The notes: generated by a model not told the origin, from the letters alone. Numbered from the stretch's first letter, positions 43,500 to 55,923 are shown. The stretch is 56,064 bases of DNA from Zygophlyctis sp. KS116 (GCA_054661495.1 BAAFSQ010000042.1:1-56064), one strand, 5' to 3'. Numbers and translations: made by a program.

Positions 43500-45417
43500 T
43501 TACTCACCTTGCAATAAAACCTTTTTTGTAAAATTAGAGGGAAATAGACCAATTCTCTCCTTTCCGTCTAATCCAAATCCAACTGCTTCCCACCATCCAT
43601 CATCATTTGTGTCAAAAACTGCTAAAAGTTGTCCCTGAAAGATTGATAATTCTTCTGGAGCTGCTGCGTGATAATCATACAAGACTTGAACTTTTTTTAA
43701 GTATTATTGGAAAAGTACCATGATATAGAATCTTTTTTACTCTGGAAAAATCATATATATTATAGTGTATCTGAGGTTGTGGGATTACTTCATTTTCAAT
43801 TTCCTTTTTAGGTCTGCTTAGGGAATGATGAAGAGGAAGTTTGGGCTGTTCTAGGACTCCTTGAGTCTGTCCAGGTCGTTCTAGGGATTGGATTTTTAGA
43901 GTATTAATCCCTTCTGTAAGTCTGGATTGTTCCTTGGATTGGGTATTTGCAGGTATAATTCCTTCTATAAGTCCAGGCTGCTCCTTGGATTGGATGTTTG
44001 GAGTATTAATCCCTTCTATAAGTCCGGGCTGCTCTTTGGATTGGATGTTTGGAGTAGTAATCCCTTCTGTAAGTCTGGATTGTTCTTTAAATTGGCTTTT
44101 GGCAGGAAAAGCTGCATGTTCCTTGGATTGGCTTTTTGCTTCTGCCTCTAGTAATTGACTCTTTGTAGGAATAAATCCTTCTGTACGCACAGATTGTTCT
44201 AGTAATTGACTCTTTGTAGGAATAAATCCTTCTGTACGCATTGACTGACCTCGCAATGACTGCCGTTGTTCAACCCGGTATCCTTGAGTTTGGCCTTGTG
44301 GTATTCCTTGTGATTGATCAAGTTTTACAGGATCAGAAGCAATAAAATTCCCATTTTCAGAGCTCTTTGAAACTGAATTGACTATCTTTAAGCGTGTAAT
44401 TCTTACAAGACGATACTGAAAGATTTCCAATAAACATATCCAAAAAAGAACTTTTCTTTTGACTCTTACTCGCTAAAGAGTCATACTGCTCAGCAGTTTC
44501 AATAGAAAATGGAACATAGACTGGAACTTCTATTCCTGTAAATTTTGCGTGTTTTACCTTTAAGAGTATTTCCTGTCCTACTAGTCCTTAAAAATTCTTG
44601 AATATCATCCTCAAAATTACATTTTTCTAAACTTGTCCTAATTCTTTCACATCCTTCATCCTGTTCAACCAATGCCTCTGATAAAACATTTGTAAAACTC
44701 CAAATTTTTTCTCTTAAAAATTTGAATCTATCCCTATCCATCTGTTCTGCTTCCTTACAACATGCAGTCATTGTTTTTTCCCAATTTTTCCAAGAATCTT
44801 CCAAAACAATAGCATTATGTTGATATTCTGAATCTATATTCTGAATTTCTCTATTAAATTTTTCAATTTTTGCCTCTCTTTTACTTGCATCTTTTGCATT
44901 TAAAATCACATAACCGGTTTTTTGATTCAAAAGTTCCTTTTGTCTTTGAAAGTATTTATCTTTTGACTTGTAAAACAAGATTTCAGTCTGATTTTTCATT
45001 TTCAAACTCTTTTCTAAATTTTGTTTATGAAATTTCCTATTTGCAGTTTGATAATTTACAAAATCTACAAGAGGATTTAAGACATTTACTTTTAGATTTT
45101 CTGCAATTTTGAGTGAATTTTCACACTTTTTTTCCAATTCCTTTTGAAATATCCTTATTGTAGCTCCAAATGTCCCAACTTCCATCCATTCTCTTGTTTT
45201 CTGAGAGAGCCTAGCATATCTTTTCCCAGAATCTTCTTGTATTTGTATTTCTCTTGACTTTAGATGTAATAAATTACTCTTTCAGAATTGCTATTAAAAT
45301 TTCTGAATTCAATTGACAAGATTTGAGTCTTTTTAACAATACATTTAGTCCGACAATTTCATCATCACTCTAAGACTTAGATGCAAAAATTACCCAAAAC
45401 GAATCACAAAATTCCAT
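43500..45417 (-). CDS. F-BAR and SH3 domain protein (Cdc15/Imp2/PSTPIP-like)
   Basis: 597 residues from six exons (introns of 24, 25, 22, 25 and 28 nt). MEFCDSFW opens the F-BAR domain; exon 3 continues EEIQIQEDSGKRYARLSQKT and VGTFGATI, and the coiled-coil region extends to about residue 290. A variable linker has about seven imperfect 17-residue repeats (EQPGLIEGINTPNIQSK). The C-terminal SH3 domain starts at VLYDYHAAAPEELSI and has DDGWWEA and IGLFPSNF. Fungal relatives bend membrane and scaffold the cytokinetic ring. The start is fixed by the conserved F-BAR opening. Confidence 0.92.
43850..44270 (-). repeat. 51-bp-type coding tandem repeats in the F-BAR linker
   Basis: About seven imperfect copies, mostly 51 bp, encoding EQ(S/P)xLxEGIxTPxxQSK units. 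Adjacent copies near 43960-44060 and 44150-44240 are nearly identical, so expansion is recent. All length steps are multiples of three. Confidence 0.85.
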
Positions 45418-45565
45418 TTTTTCTCTCTTTAACGCTTTCGAGCGCAGTTTTGAATGCAAAAATTCGTTGAATTTGACATTGTTGACTAGGTTGTCTCTAG
45501 GTTGTGGGCATTATTGACTAGGTTGACTACTTTGGGGGTAATTAGGGCTTTGCAGAGTCTTAAAA

Positions 45566-46970
45566 ATGAAGAAAAAAAGATCATCTCTAAAGCCCCAAGA
45601 CTCTGTTCAAATGTGTAGAGAAATTCTAGTCTATTTTTCAAAGAAATGTCTAGTAAATATAGACTTTTCAGACCTTTCTCAATCAAAAACTTTACAGGAA
45701 TTAAAATTTGTCTTTCAGCAAAATTTAGTTAAATTCTTGTTGAAATTTTCTAATCCTGCATCCCAGGAACATGAGCAAGGGAAAAATCTCTGGAAATTAG
45801 GATTGAGATTTTTAAATTTACAGATTGGAAATGCAATTGAAAAAGATATGCTTGATGTAGTAGGTGAAGGCTCAGAATGGGTTGAACCTCCTCTAAAAAA
45901 GTCAAGGAGTAGGTCTAAAGTAACTGAAAATCTTGAATCTCTAGATTTTGGGCAGAAATATGCTCTTGTACAAAAAGGAGTAGAGGGTAATTTCTTTTTT
46001 ACCACTGCTGTCTCGAGATTAATTGATGATTATAATGTTGGTAAGGTTTTTTAAATTTTATGATAGATACAAATGCTGCAAAAATTAAGATTGAGCCTAC
46101 ACAGCCTATAAAACAGGATCAAGTCGCGAATTTGGCAAGTGTTGCAGGAACTGGGCCGAAAATGGCTCCAGGAAGGCAAGTAAGAAAAGGTTTCAGGATT
46201 TATGCTGGTATTTTAGTTTTTACTAAGTAAATAGCTGAATTTCCTGAATATGGGGCTTTTCATTCTTTTGCTCCCTCTGTGGATTTAGCAAGGTCTAATT
46301 TATCTAGAATTGATTCGATTTCTATAAGATATCCAGGTAGAAAAGTAATTATAGAGGATGGGCTGCAAGTTGCTACATTCCCGGTAAGTGTATACAATGG
46401 AGATTTAGATTCATCTTTTCCACAGCTTATTTCTCTTCCGACTGAAGAAGAGTTGGATAATTTAAATGAGGCACCAGAAGTTGTAGAATCTGAATTTTTG
46501 AAAGAATTTGGCATTGATTTAGATAATTTATTGGAAAAAGAGGATATGGATATTTGTGAATTAGGTAAATCGATGGCTTTTTATAGACTAGATGACTCGG
46601 CATTATTTGAAAGGAATGTTCAGCTAATCAAGAAACTAATTTCTTTTCAAGATGATAGGATTGCAAAAGGTGCTGGAAAGGTTTCTTCTGCTGAATTAAA
46701 CACTGGTATCATATTTTTGATTTTAAGAATATAGCAACATCTCTAAAAGCAAATCTATCCAAAATTGTCTCTTCATTTAAGCCAAAGGATTTAGTAAGCG
46801 TCGATCAGATTAGAAAGGCTATGCAATATGTAAGGAAGACTGAAAAAGCATTTAGAGGGGGCTTATCACAACAGGCGCCATTTGTTTTCCCATGTAATAC
46901 TGCTGGAAATGGAGTTATACCGGCCGGTTCAGGGACTGTTCCATTGGCTTTACTCAAAGATGGTCGTTAA
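45566..46970 (+). CDS. Unrecognised, probably nuclear protein
   Basis: 440 residues from four exons: introns 46041-46066 (26 nt), 46208-46234 (27 nt), 46706-46734 (29 nt). The N-terminal 110 residues are helical (REILVYFSKKCLVNIDF), followed by a basic KKSRSRSK. Exon 3 has EFPEYGAFHSFAPSVDLA, which weakly recalls the YGxFxSFAPxxD segment of BRD7/BRD9-type chromatin-remodeller subunits, but no bromodomain is present. An acidic segment and a C-terminal PFVFPCNTAGNGVIPAG follow. The second intron could also be read as 45 nt with a GTTTCA donor; the 27-nt version fits local introns better. It is divergent from the F-BAR gene (148 bp). Confidence 0.7.
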
Positions 46971-46975
46971 AATGA

Positions 46976-49110
46976 TTAATTGTTGTTTTTTAATACGTCA
47001 TTGAATGTGTATCTTAATATATCAGATATTTGAACCATGTTTCCTGAAATTCCAACGCCCAATTCTGTCGAGAATGATGTGATTTTAATGATGCTTTCAT
47101 AATTATCTAAATCCTGGTCTGATAAGACTTCAACGTCCTCTAGACCAATCCCATAGCTCCGAAACTTTTCAAAAAAGCTGGCATGCACAATCTTTTCTCT
47201 ATGTTTTCGGTCAAGTATTGCCTGTTCATACTCTGCTTTAGATGATAAACGAAAAGCTATTCTCAGTGGTGATTGAGAAAGATAGCAGAAAACTAGAACT
47301 TTCCCCATTTTAACGGTTGGGCTTTGAATTGGAGTTTCATTAGACCGTAAATGCAATTGTTCGCCTTCTATATCATCTAGTTCTATAGTTTCAAAAGATA
47401 TGTTGAACTCTTTTTCTAAATATTGTAATTCTTGTAAAAGTGTAAGAGGTTTGCCCACAGATGGAGATGTTTCGACGCCTTCTATACTATCCTGGTCACT
47501 TGTTTTGATCTTTTTTGTAGAAATATCAGAGAAAAAAGACTCGCTTTCTGATGAGATACTTTTCCTCTTTCTTGAACTTGAATCAATAGAATTTGGCGAT
47601 TCAATTGGGGACTGATCTTCATCAAAATTAAAGTATTCCGAAAAATCATCTGCGGCTTATTTTAAAAAATAATCATACCTTCCTTTATAGGCAGCGGATC
47701 TGCCCCATTAGGTGTATTCTTTTGAAGTGCGGCTAACGTTCCTTCTGATAAAAGCAAATCAAGATCCTGCTGTGAAAAGGTTTGCCGAACTTTAGTATTT
47801 AAACGGTCTTGTGCATTTTTTTGATTGATTTTCTGGATGAAAAGCTGTTGTTTTATTTGTGCGTTGAGTTTCATTGACGTGTTTGATGTAGACCGGGGTA
47901 AAATTGGTGTTGGCGTTTGATTTCCCATAACTGACTGATTTGGTGAAACATTAAGAGCTGAAGCCCCCAGGGCTGTAATATTTGGTTGGGATTGTGGAGA
48001 TGGTGATGTAAAAATCTGCCCATGTTTCTTTGCATCTTTTGATTCCATCAAATGATGTAATTGAGAAGATCTTTCTTGATTTTGCTTTATTAACATTGCA
48101 CCATACTGAAAATATCTTGCCATTGTAGCTTGTAAGCTATTGGCTGCTTCTACTGAAATGGTGTACCGATCTACTTTAAGTCCTTCTAGTTGATAATAAA
48201 TTGCCTTTTTCTATTATTAGTAAAAATGTTTATAGATATACAATATTAATTAGCTTATGAATTTGAAGAACGTCTGCTTTTGTTCCAAGAGTAGAAATTG
48301 TGTTAACCAGGCCATTTATTTTTGGGAAGAAATGTGAAATCTGCCCTAATTTTTCCTGTACTATCTTTTTATCTACTTCAGATAATTGCAGGATAATTGG
48401 TAGTGTTCTGTCTTGAGAATTGCCATCCATTGTTTTCTTGTCAGATGCAGTGTTTGATGCCGCAACATCACCATCAGGTGATGTACCCGGGGCAGACTGT
48501 GGACCTACGGAGCCTGCATTAGTTGGACTACCAGCCATAATCACTTGTGATTGCTGTTTAGAATTTTTTGCGAATGCTATGTATAAGTTTTTAAGATGGC
48601 GAGAAATAATTTTTAAAAAGAATAGCTTTGCCGAAACTCTGAAATAATTACATTTTTTTTGAATTTCAAAGATTTGTGCTTTTAAATTTGTAAAATATTC
48701 CATCTAATATTAGAGTCTTTGGATTACTTTTGATTTGCTAATATCAAAAAATCTTTTTTCTATTTTCTGTGCTATCTGACTTATTCTTGTTTCATTTTTC
48801 TGATCTGGAGGTAATGATTGAAATATTTGCTGAGATCTTTTACTTAATAAAATCTTAAACTATACAGCTTTTGAATCACTTGAAAACGCTCCGTCTGACT
48901 TACTTCCAAGCGCCAATCTAACGGTACTTCAGTAGCGATAGCGTTTAGCAAATGTGATCTATTAGTAGGCTCTGATGATGTGAAGTTTATCATGTCCGGG
49001 CTAGCCTCTTTAGATTTGTTTGATGTGGGTGGTTGTGAAGTTAGCAGTTCTAATGCTGCATTGATCATTGCCGATTCACTATTATGATCATGAGGAGTAT
49101 TGTTTCTCAT
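46976..49110 (-). CDS. MED15: Mediator tail subunit MED15 (KIX domain)
   Basis: 677 residues from five exons; introns 48843-48865, 48704-48727, 48211-48241 and 47656-47678. The N-terminal region contains a KIX domain: DWRLEVSQTERFQVIQKL continues across the first intron with KRSQQIFQSLPPDQK and IAQKIEKRFFDI. A Gln/Ser/Pro/Asn-rich middle has no fixed structure; a basic RKRKS cluster could serve nuclear import. The C-terminal 160 residues are folded and presumably bind the Mediator tail. KIX domains bind activation domains (yeast Gal11/Med15). The stop is 5 bp from the convergent upstream gene. Confidence 0.85.
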
Positions 49111-49194
49111 TAGATTTCAAACTTGTTTTGCTGACGTTGTTCCTGTAACGTGAACGGAACTTTATAACAGACTACAAGTAATATCGGATAAATC

Positions 49195-50133
49195 ATGTCG
49201 GCAATTACTAAGACTATAGTTTCAATAGGCCAATTACGATCTACCTCTAATATATCTTTAAACATTCAAAATGTATGCTCCATGATTGGGGATGCAGCAA
49301 AGTCTGGATCTAAAGTACATTTGCCTTGTATTTAACGCTGAAGATGATATTCTTACCAGAAGCAAGCGATTTCATAACTGAAAACTTGACCCAAACAGGT
49401 ACTATCAAATATGTAAGGCGGTAGTTGAATTATCCAAAGATGATACATTTCTTAAGTCCACCATGGAAGGCGCGTTAAGACATCATATTTGGGTATCTGT
49501 TGGATATCATGAGCCAAGTGATTCTAGTGATCTGGTATACAATTCCCAAGCCAGTAACTCTTAAAACTTACATTGTAGTAATTAATGATTTGGGTCAAAT
49601 TGTATCTAAATACCGTAAAATACATTTATTTGATATTGTAAGCTTATAAAAGAAATAATAAATAGGATATACCTAATGGGCCGTGTATAAAGGAATCAAA
49701 AAGTACGATTCCCGGTAATCAGATAATTATGCCAGTTGATACACCGATAGGAAAGTTGGGGATGTGTATCTGTTATGATTTACGGTTTCCAGAGCAGTCT
49801 TCTATTCTAAGAAAGCAAGGAGCAGAATTGATTTCTTATCCATCTGCTTTTACTGTCAAGACTGGTCAGGCGCATTGGGAAGTGTTATTAAAAGCCAGAG
49901 CTATTGAAACACAAACTTTTGTTATAGCTGCTGCACAAGTTGGAAATCATAATTCTAAAAGATCTAGCTATGGTCATTCTATGATAATTGATCCATGGGG
50001 TTATGTGCTGGTTGAACTTGAGCAAGAAGAAAATTGTATTGCATCTGCTGAAATTGATCTAGAATTAATGCGAAAGATTCGAGAGCAGATGCCGATTCAA
50101 GATCATAAGCGGAATGATATTTACAGTTTTTGA
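49195..50133 (+). CDS. NIT1: Nitrilase-superfamily amidase (NIT1/deaminated-glutathione amidase type)
   Basis: 276 residues from five exons; introns 49315-49343, 49399-49424, 49554-49578, 49638-49665 (29, 26, 25, 28 nt). The catalytic triad is visible: Glu in IFLPEASDFI, Lys in KYRKIHLFDI, Cys in GMCICYDLRFPE. DIPNGPCIKESKSTIPG and QVGNHNSKRSSYGHSMIIDP match the NIT1 branch, which hydrolyses deaminated glutathione. No FHIT domain is attached, unlike NitFhit of worms and flies. It shares an 84-bp promoter region with MED15. Confidence 0.93.
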
Positions 50134-50242
50134 TTCATCTTTGTATTTAAAGTAGTAGATATCTGTAAAATCAAAATTGAGTTTCGATGAATATAATAGG
50201 TAGCGCTCAAAGCTATTAGAATTTAATAAAGATCATTTATAA

Positions 50243-52588
50243 ATGATAAGAAGTTTGTGTTGGTGGATATAGACGCGCAGAAGTCTGAAATTCGTCCGAA
50301 AGAAATGGAAGATCATTGTCCGCAATACTGGTTAGATTTAGTATCAGCTTGCAACTCCCTCCCCGAACAAAGGCGTTTATTGACTGAAGCAACTACAAGG
50401 TTTCATAAATTTATGATTGACAATAGGCTAAGTATTGAGAGGTACCGTAATGATAATACGCTTCTCCAGATCTGGCTCAAGTTCATTGATGTAGAACGGT
50501 AAGTAGTCAGACTACTGTCAATGTTTGGAGTGAAACTCTAGGCTTTTTGTTGAAATGAATTTACATTTAGTGCTTTCGGACAAGAATATTCGGTGGTACT
50601 TGATATTTTCAAATTTCTCAAGTCAGCTAGACTTGGAGCTCAATCCATTGGATTTTATGAACAGTGGGCAATGTTTGAAGCATCTAATGGCAATTTCAAA
50701 AAGGCACGAGCAGTCGTAGAATCTGCGACTTGTCTGAATATTAAAGGCTCAAAAGACAAGATAGTAGAGATTAATCAAACTATTGATAGTCTTGAAGCTA
50801 AAAATCAATCATTGGACAAGGAAAACATCTACCCGAATAATTCTATCAAATTTAGAAGGAAGCAGAATTCTGGACTCAAGCTTCGTGGTTTCGATTCAGA
50901 AGTCGGATATGACATACAAATCCCTGAAGAATTAAGCATTGTACCAATTAAAAATCAATCTAAATTATCGAAGAGCACTACGGTATACTTTACATATTTA
51001 AAATTTTAGGATTGTGTAGTTTCCAGTTTATCAGATCCTGGAAGTCTAGAGACATCGCCTAATCAATCCAATGTTCCTAGAAAGAAAACACACCAAGCAA
51101 GATTGATGAGGTTCCAAATTAATCCAAATTTAGGTAACTCATTTTATATGATTCAAAAGGTCCTCCAGCTCGTCTATTAAAAAAAGAACAAACTATTCAA
51201 CTTTTGAAAAAAAACAATGAAGCGGATATTCTCTCCCAAAAACCTCGCTTCTCAGAAGATGATATAAAGGAAAAAATCATATCTGCAGATATTAGTACTT
51301 GAATTTACTAAACTTTAGATACAGAACAACATTCTTCATCAAAAGATGCAAAGTTGAATACATTTGAATTGAAGAAAATTCCAGATTTAATTTCAAACTC
51401 ACCAAATTCTAAGGCAGAATCTAAAGAATCCGTAGTTGCATCTACAAATGAAGATTTAACAATTCAGGAGAATTTGGAGAAAACAAAAGTCTTTGGTGAC
51501 ACAATAAAGGAATATATTGTTCCTATAAAGAATGATGATGAACCAATTCGAGATAAGAAACTTTTAAAGGTTAGAATTCGGTTAAAACTTATTATTTTAG
51601 ATTAATTCCCAAACATATCAGAGGATGGAACTTATTGGCCGAGGAGGTAGCTCTAAAGTCTTCAAGATTATGAATGTTGATTCTGGAAAGCTGTTTGCAT
51701 TAAAAAAGGTGAAACTATGCAAACAAGAACCAACTGTATCTGAGGGCTATCTGAATGAAATTGAACTTTTAAAAAAATTAAAAGGAAATAAGCAAATCAT
51801 TCAGTTATTAGATTATGTGATCTCTACTGAATCGATTCTTTTAGTAAATTTATAAATATTAACGAATAGGTATTAGAATATGGAGAGATTGATCTTGCAA
51901 CAATTTTGAAAAAAACCAAATCTTTAAGTATGAATTGTATCAAAATGTATTGGGAACAAATGTTGAATGCTGTTGATACGATCCACAATTTAAATATTAT
52001 CCATAGTGACTTGAAACCTGCAGTAAGACTTGCTTATATTAAATCTAGAATTTTTTACTAGTGGAAGGCGAATTAGTCTTGATAGATTTTGGAATAGCAA
52101 AAACTATTCCTAATGATACAACCAATATCCACAGAGATCATCAAACAGGAACTATAAACTTTATGTCTCCAGAATCTATTAGTTTTGTAGATTCTAAAGA
52201 TTCAAAGTATTTAAGACTAGGACGACCATCAGACGTCTGGTCACTTGGCTGTATTTTATATCAAATGATTTATGGCTCACCACCTTTTAGTCATATTTCA
52301 CCCATAGTATCAAAATTATCTGCAATTGTAAATCCTAAATACGAAATCACTTTTAACAATGCTGATTCAAAAGCCATAGAGTCAATCAAGGCCTGTCTAC
52401 AACGTGATCCTAAATCCAGATCAACCATTCCCAAATTATTATCAATGCCATTTCTAAAATCCGATCACTTATCAAACACTACAGTATTGTCTATTTTATC
52501 ACTTGGACTCCTTGAACTAGGAATAAACATTGAACCTCATCGACTAGAGCAAATTGCGGACAAGATCAGTAAAGGAATCAAATATTAA
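50243..52588 (+). CDS. MPS1: Spindle checkpoint kinase MPS1/TTK with N-terminal TPR
   Basis: About 697 residues from nine exons. The N-terminal TPR-like part has YWLDLVSACN, LLQIWLKFIDVER and GAQSIGFYEQWAMFEASNGN. A disordered linker follows. The kinase domain has IGRGGSSKVFK, FALKKVKL, IIHSDLKPAN (completed across an intron), LVLIDFGIAKTIPND, HQTGTINFMSPESI and SDVWSLGCILYQM, the MPS1 pattern. Introns are 20-31 nt except one of 72 nt (50499-50570). The start is uncertain: an ATG at 50243 needs a 20-nt GTTTGT..AG intron (50253-50272); otherwise the first Met is at 50305. MPS1 phosphorylates Knl1/Spc105 at kinetochores. Confidence 0.9.
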
Positions 52589-52611
52589 ATTTGTATCTTG
52601 TAAATTTTTAA

Positions 52612-53311
52612 ATGAAGGCATTGATCACTGGAGCCAACAGAGGTATTGGCCTTGAGTTTGTTAAAACATATCTAAAATTAAACTATCAGGTAATTGCAAC
52701 TGTTCGGGATAAAAACGCCATCAGCCCTGAATTATCTCTACTATTGTCTGATTATAAATCACTGCGACTTTTAGAGATTGATCTGTCTAATCCTGACTCA
52801 ATATCAAAAGTAGATTTAGGAGATGAAGAGTTGGATCTATTAATCAACAATGCAGGAATTATTGACCGAACAGAATCTTTAGTTGCATCTTCTGATCTAA
52901 TGCATAATCTGTTTCAAGTAAATGCAGGTATGTTTTGTTCATTTAATAAAAGTTGCACCGCTGATATTATTTCAGAAATTATCTCCCAATCTATCAAAAT
53001 CTCAGAATCCACGAGTGATTAATATAACATCTCGGGTTGGATCAATTCAAGACAATGGATCAGGAGGTAAAATAGCCTATAGAACCTCAAAAGCGGCATT
53101 AAATATGATTACAAAAACACTTTGTATTGATTATCCAAAGATTACATTTTTACTGTTACATCCAGGGAGGGTTAAAACACAAATGGTTAATTTTAATGGG
53201 GATGTGACAACAGAAGAGTGTGTTGAATTATTGGTTCCAAGAATTGAAAATGCAACATTGGAAAATTCTGGTAGTTTTATGCATCGGGATGGATATTCCT
53301 TGCCATTTTAG
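52612..53311 (+). CDS. Short-chain dehydrogenase/reductase
   Basis: 224 residues; one 25-nt intron (52928-52952). Classical SDR features: cofactor loop TGANRGIGLEF, LLINNAGII, active-site Ser in ITSRVGS and Tyr/Lys in AYRTSKAALN, then HPGRVKTQM. TVRDK after strand 2 suggests NADP(H) preference. It resembles the C-factor/carbonyl-reductase-like single-domain SDRs; substrate unknown. It begins 23 bp after the MPS1 stop on the same strand. Confidence 0.93.
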
Positions 53312-53346
53312 TCAACAAATCCACGCCAAGGTTCAATGTTTAAAAA

Positions 53347-54038
53347 ATGAAATATTTGACGCTGGAAAATTTTGAGGAATTGAACTCTGCTCTTTCAGTC
53401 ATTAATGCAGGAGACTTTTTAATACATGCTAGGATAGAAGCTTATTCTTGTAAACCGACAGACTCTGATAAGAAACTAAAACATTTTATAGAATCTAGAT
53501 ACCCAACAACTGTAGAATTATCTTCTTCCGTAGAGTCTCAGACTGCCCTAGATGATATTTCTAGGAAAACTCTAGTGTACTTGCTGTCAACATTAAATGC
53601 GGCATTTCCAGACTATGATTTTTCAGAGGTCAAACCAGGATATTTTAAAAAAACAACAATTGTAAATATTAGAAATTATCTTTCTCCTCTAAGTCATGCC
53701 ATAGAAATCGGATATTTACTGGAATGTATAGATCATGTGGCGGATCTTCAAGAGTGTAGTTTTTATGCTTTTGAACCAGATAAAGGTAATTCATTGATTG
53801 CAGATCTGCTAATGGAAATTTTCGCGTTTTAATAACTCTAGATATAGAACCAGACTCTGAAGAAGGGAATTTATGGAGTTTTTATGTCTTTTTTTTCAAC
53901 AAGAAAATGAAAAGGATAGTGTTTTTCACTGCAAGAGCAGTTTCATGTTTGATTCAAGATGTTGAAGTGGAATTGGATGTTTCAAGGGAGTCTACAAGCC
54001 AATCTTTTGATGATTTTGTCATGGATCAGATGGACTAA
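53347..54038 (+). CDS. MAF1: RNA polymerase III repressor MAF1
   Basis: 211 residues; one intron of 56 nt (53786-53841), twice the local norm. Box A: MKYLTLENFEELNSAL and RIEAYSCKPTDSDKK; boxes B and C: SRKTLVYLLSTLNAAFPDYD, CSFYAFEPDKDIEPDSEEGN, then LWSFYVFFFNKKMKRIVFF. MAF1 links TORC1 and stress signals to shutdown of Pol III. The tail is short and acidic. Confidence 0.95.
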
Positions 54039-54067
54039 AAGTATTTTTAAATTTCCATTGTATTTTT

Positions 54068-55884
54068 TTATCGTTTCTTCTTTCGAGGCATTTTAGACTT
54101 TTGTATATCTGCATTTGGGATAACTTGTGAGGAAAGTTTTGGATTCTTTATAGTCTCTGAAGCTGGTAATCCCTGGGATCCTTGTGATCCTAATCCTGTA
54201 ATTTCCTTTTTACTCTTTTTCTTTTTAAGAAATGAACTTCTTTCTCTTTTAGGAATCCATCTCTCTAAATATTATTTACTAGATAAATTACCTGGATCAG
54301 GAGTTGCATTTGGATCGTAATTTTTGGGATATTTTATAGCTCTCTTTCGTTTCTTTTTAGTTTTTTCTGTTTTACTTTTATAATTAGATTAAAGAAAAAT
54401 ACATCAAGAATTCATCAAAACTTTCCAATTTATCAACATCTATATTATTGGGTATAGTAATTAGAGGTAATTTGGAATAATATTCTTTTGCTTTTAAAGG
54501 ATCATATCCTGCATATGCTGAAATCAATCCTGCAATATTGGATTCGTCCTTTTCAATCTTCAACAACTCTTGGAATTCCATGGCTGATTCTTGATACATT
54601 TTAAGAGATAATTTGTATTGTGCAGATTTCTTTAGTAAAATTGTAAGAGGAGTCTAAAATTAACATCTTAAAAGAAATACATATTCTTGCTTCATCCTCC
54701 AAAATTCAATAGACTCTTTAAAAACCCATAAAATCGCATCCACTTCTTGCTCTAAAAACACAAACAAGGACACTATCCTAGGTCTAAACCGGAAATCATC
54801 CAATTGTCCATTGAAAAACTCTTTAAAGGCTTCTTTAGCACTTTTTAAATCCTTTCTTTCCATATAAACTTGTACTAGAGCCAAATTATATATTTTGGAT
54901 TTAGGATTCTCCTGAATTAATTTCTAAATTTAGTTTTTCTAAAATTACTTTTAGTTCCTGAATAACTCTTCCTTTTAGAGATTTAATTATTATTGAAACG
55001 TGTAATTTCTGTAAATTTTCATCCTTTGAATCCTTCTTGAGAGCTTCTTCAACTTTACCTTTTATAGAATTAAATTTTCCAGTATTCCCTTGAACCTCTT
55101 TGATCTTCAATAATTCTAAAAGTAACTGATTATACTTTAAAATCCTTTTTTGCACAAGAGTTAAATTTACATTTTTACTCTGCCCTGAAAAATCTTGATT
55201 TAAATTATGTTTAATAACATATTTAGAATTATCATCTACTTTTCCAACATCAATTCCTCCTAAAATCTCTAGAGACTGATCTTTTAAACCTTTAATCTGT
55301 AAAATAACAGATTTTTGCATTTGTACCAACTTGACTTGCATTGAATCTTGATCCATGTCCGTAATCAACTTTTCAGCTTTTTTTAAAACATTGACAGCTT
55401 CTTCTATTTGAGATTTCTGAATCAAGAGAGTAGAGTAATTAAATGCTTGCTCAAAGTTTTCCAAATCTTCAGATTGCACGATAAAATCATCTAGTCCAAA
55501 GCTCGCAACAACTCCCAATTCATTAGCAACAATTTCAGCTCGAACATCTTCATCAATATCTGAATCCTGTTCCAATTCCTTATAAATCTCCAGAGCCTGA
55601 ATATTTTCTAATCTATTAAGAATCTGAGCCTTTAATAATTTTTCCTTTTTAGACTGTAATGATCCCAGTTCTTGCAATGCCTTTTCCTCTTGATTTAATT
55701 TCAATAGACAATAAGATTTCCTTGGATCGTTTGATTCCAGAGTTTCTAAAATCCGTTGAGCCTCTGAAAACTTTCCCAATCTTATTAAACAAGTGATTTT
55801 CAAATCCCTAAAATCCTCCCGATCGTTTAGCATTTGGAGAATTTCATCATCCTTGTCCAGTTGAATAAGTTGCAACAGCGACAT
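54068..55884 (-). CDS. SRP72: Signal recognition particle subunit SRP72
   Basis: 569 residues from five exons; introns 54924-54948, 54654-54680, 54375-54402 and 54265-54291. Repeated TPR-like helices fill the first 480 residues (KITCLIRLGKFSEAQRILET, NSKIYNLALVQ-type block after intron 1, LISAYAGYDPLKAKEYYSKL). The signature is the C-terminal basic RNA-binding part: YPKNYDPNATPDPERWIPKR, created by joining exons 4 and 5, then a Lys-rich tail ending PRKKKR. SRP72 holds SRP68 and 7SL RNA. The start at 55884 is the ATG where homology begins; upstream in-frame residues lack ATG in a good context. It ends 29 bp from convergent MAF1. Confidence 0.93.
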
Positions 55885-55923
55885 TTTCACAATTCTGCTT
55901 CCTTGGCTCAGCCCTCTTTTCAG

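Noticed and set aside
46175-46234. A 45-nt intron with donor GTTTCA in the unrecognised gene at 45566
   Set aside because: A 27-nt GTATTT..TAG intron ending at the same acceptor keeps frame without stops and matches local introns better.
48600-48660. A further intron in MED15 beginning GTAATTATTTCAG near the block IQKK
   Set aside because: Every acceptor in range either gives a 13-nt intron or brings a stop into frame; the frame is open without it.
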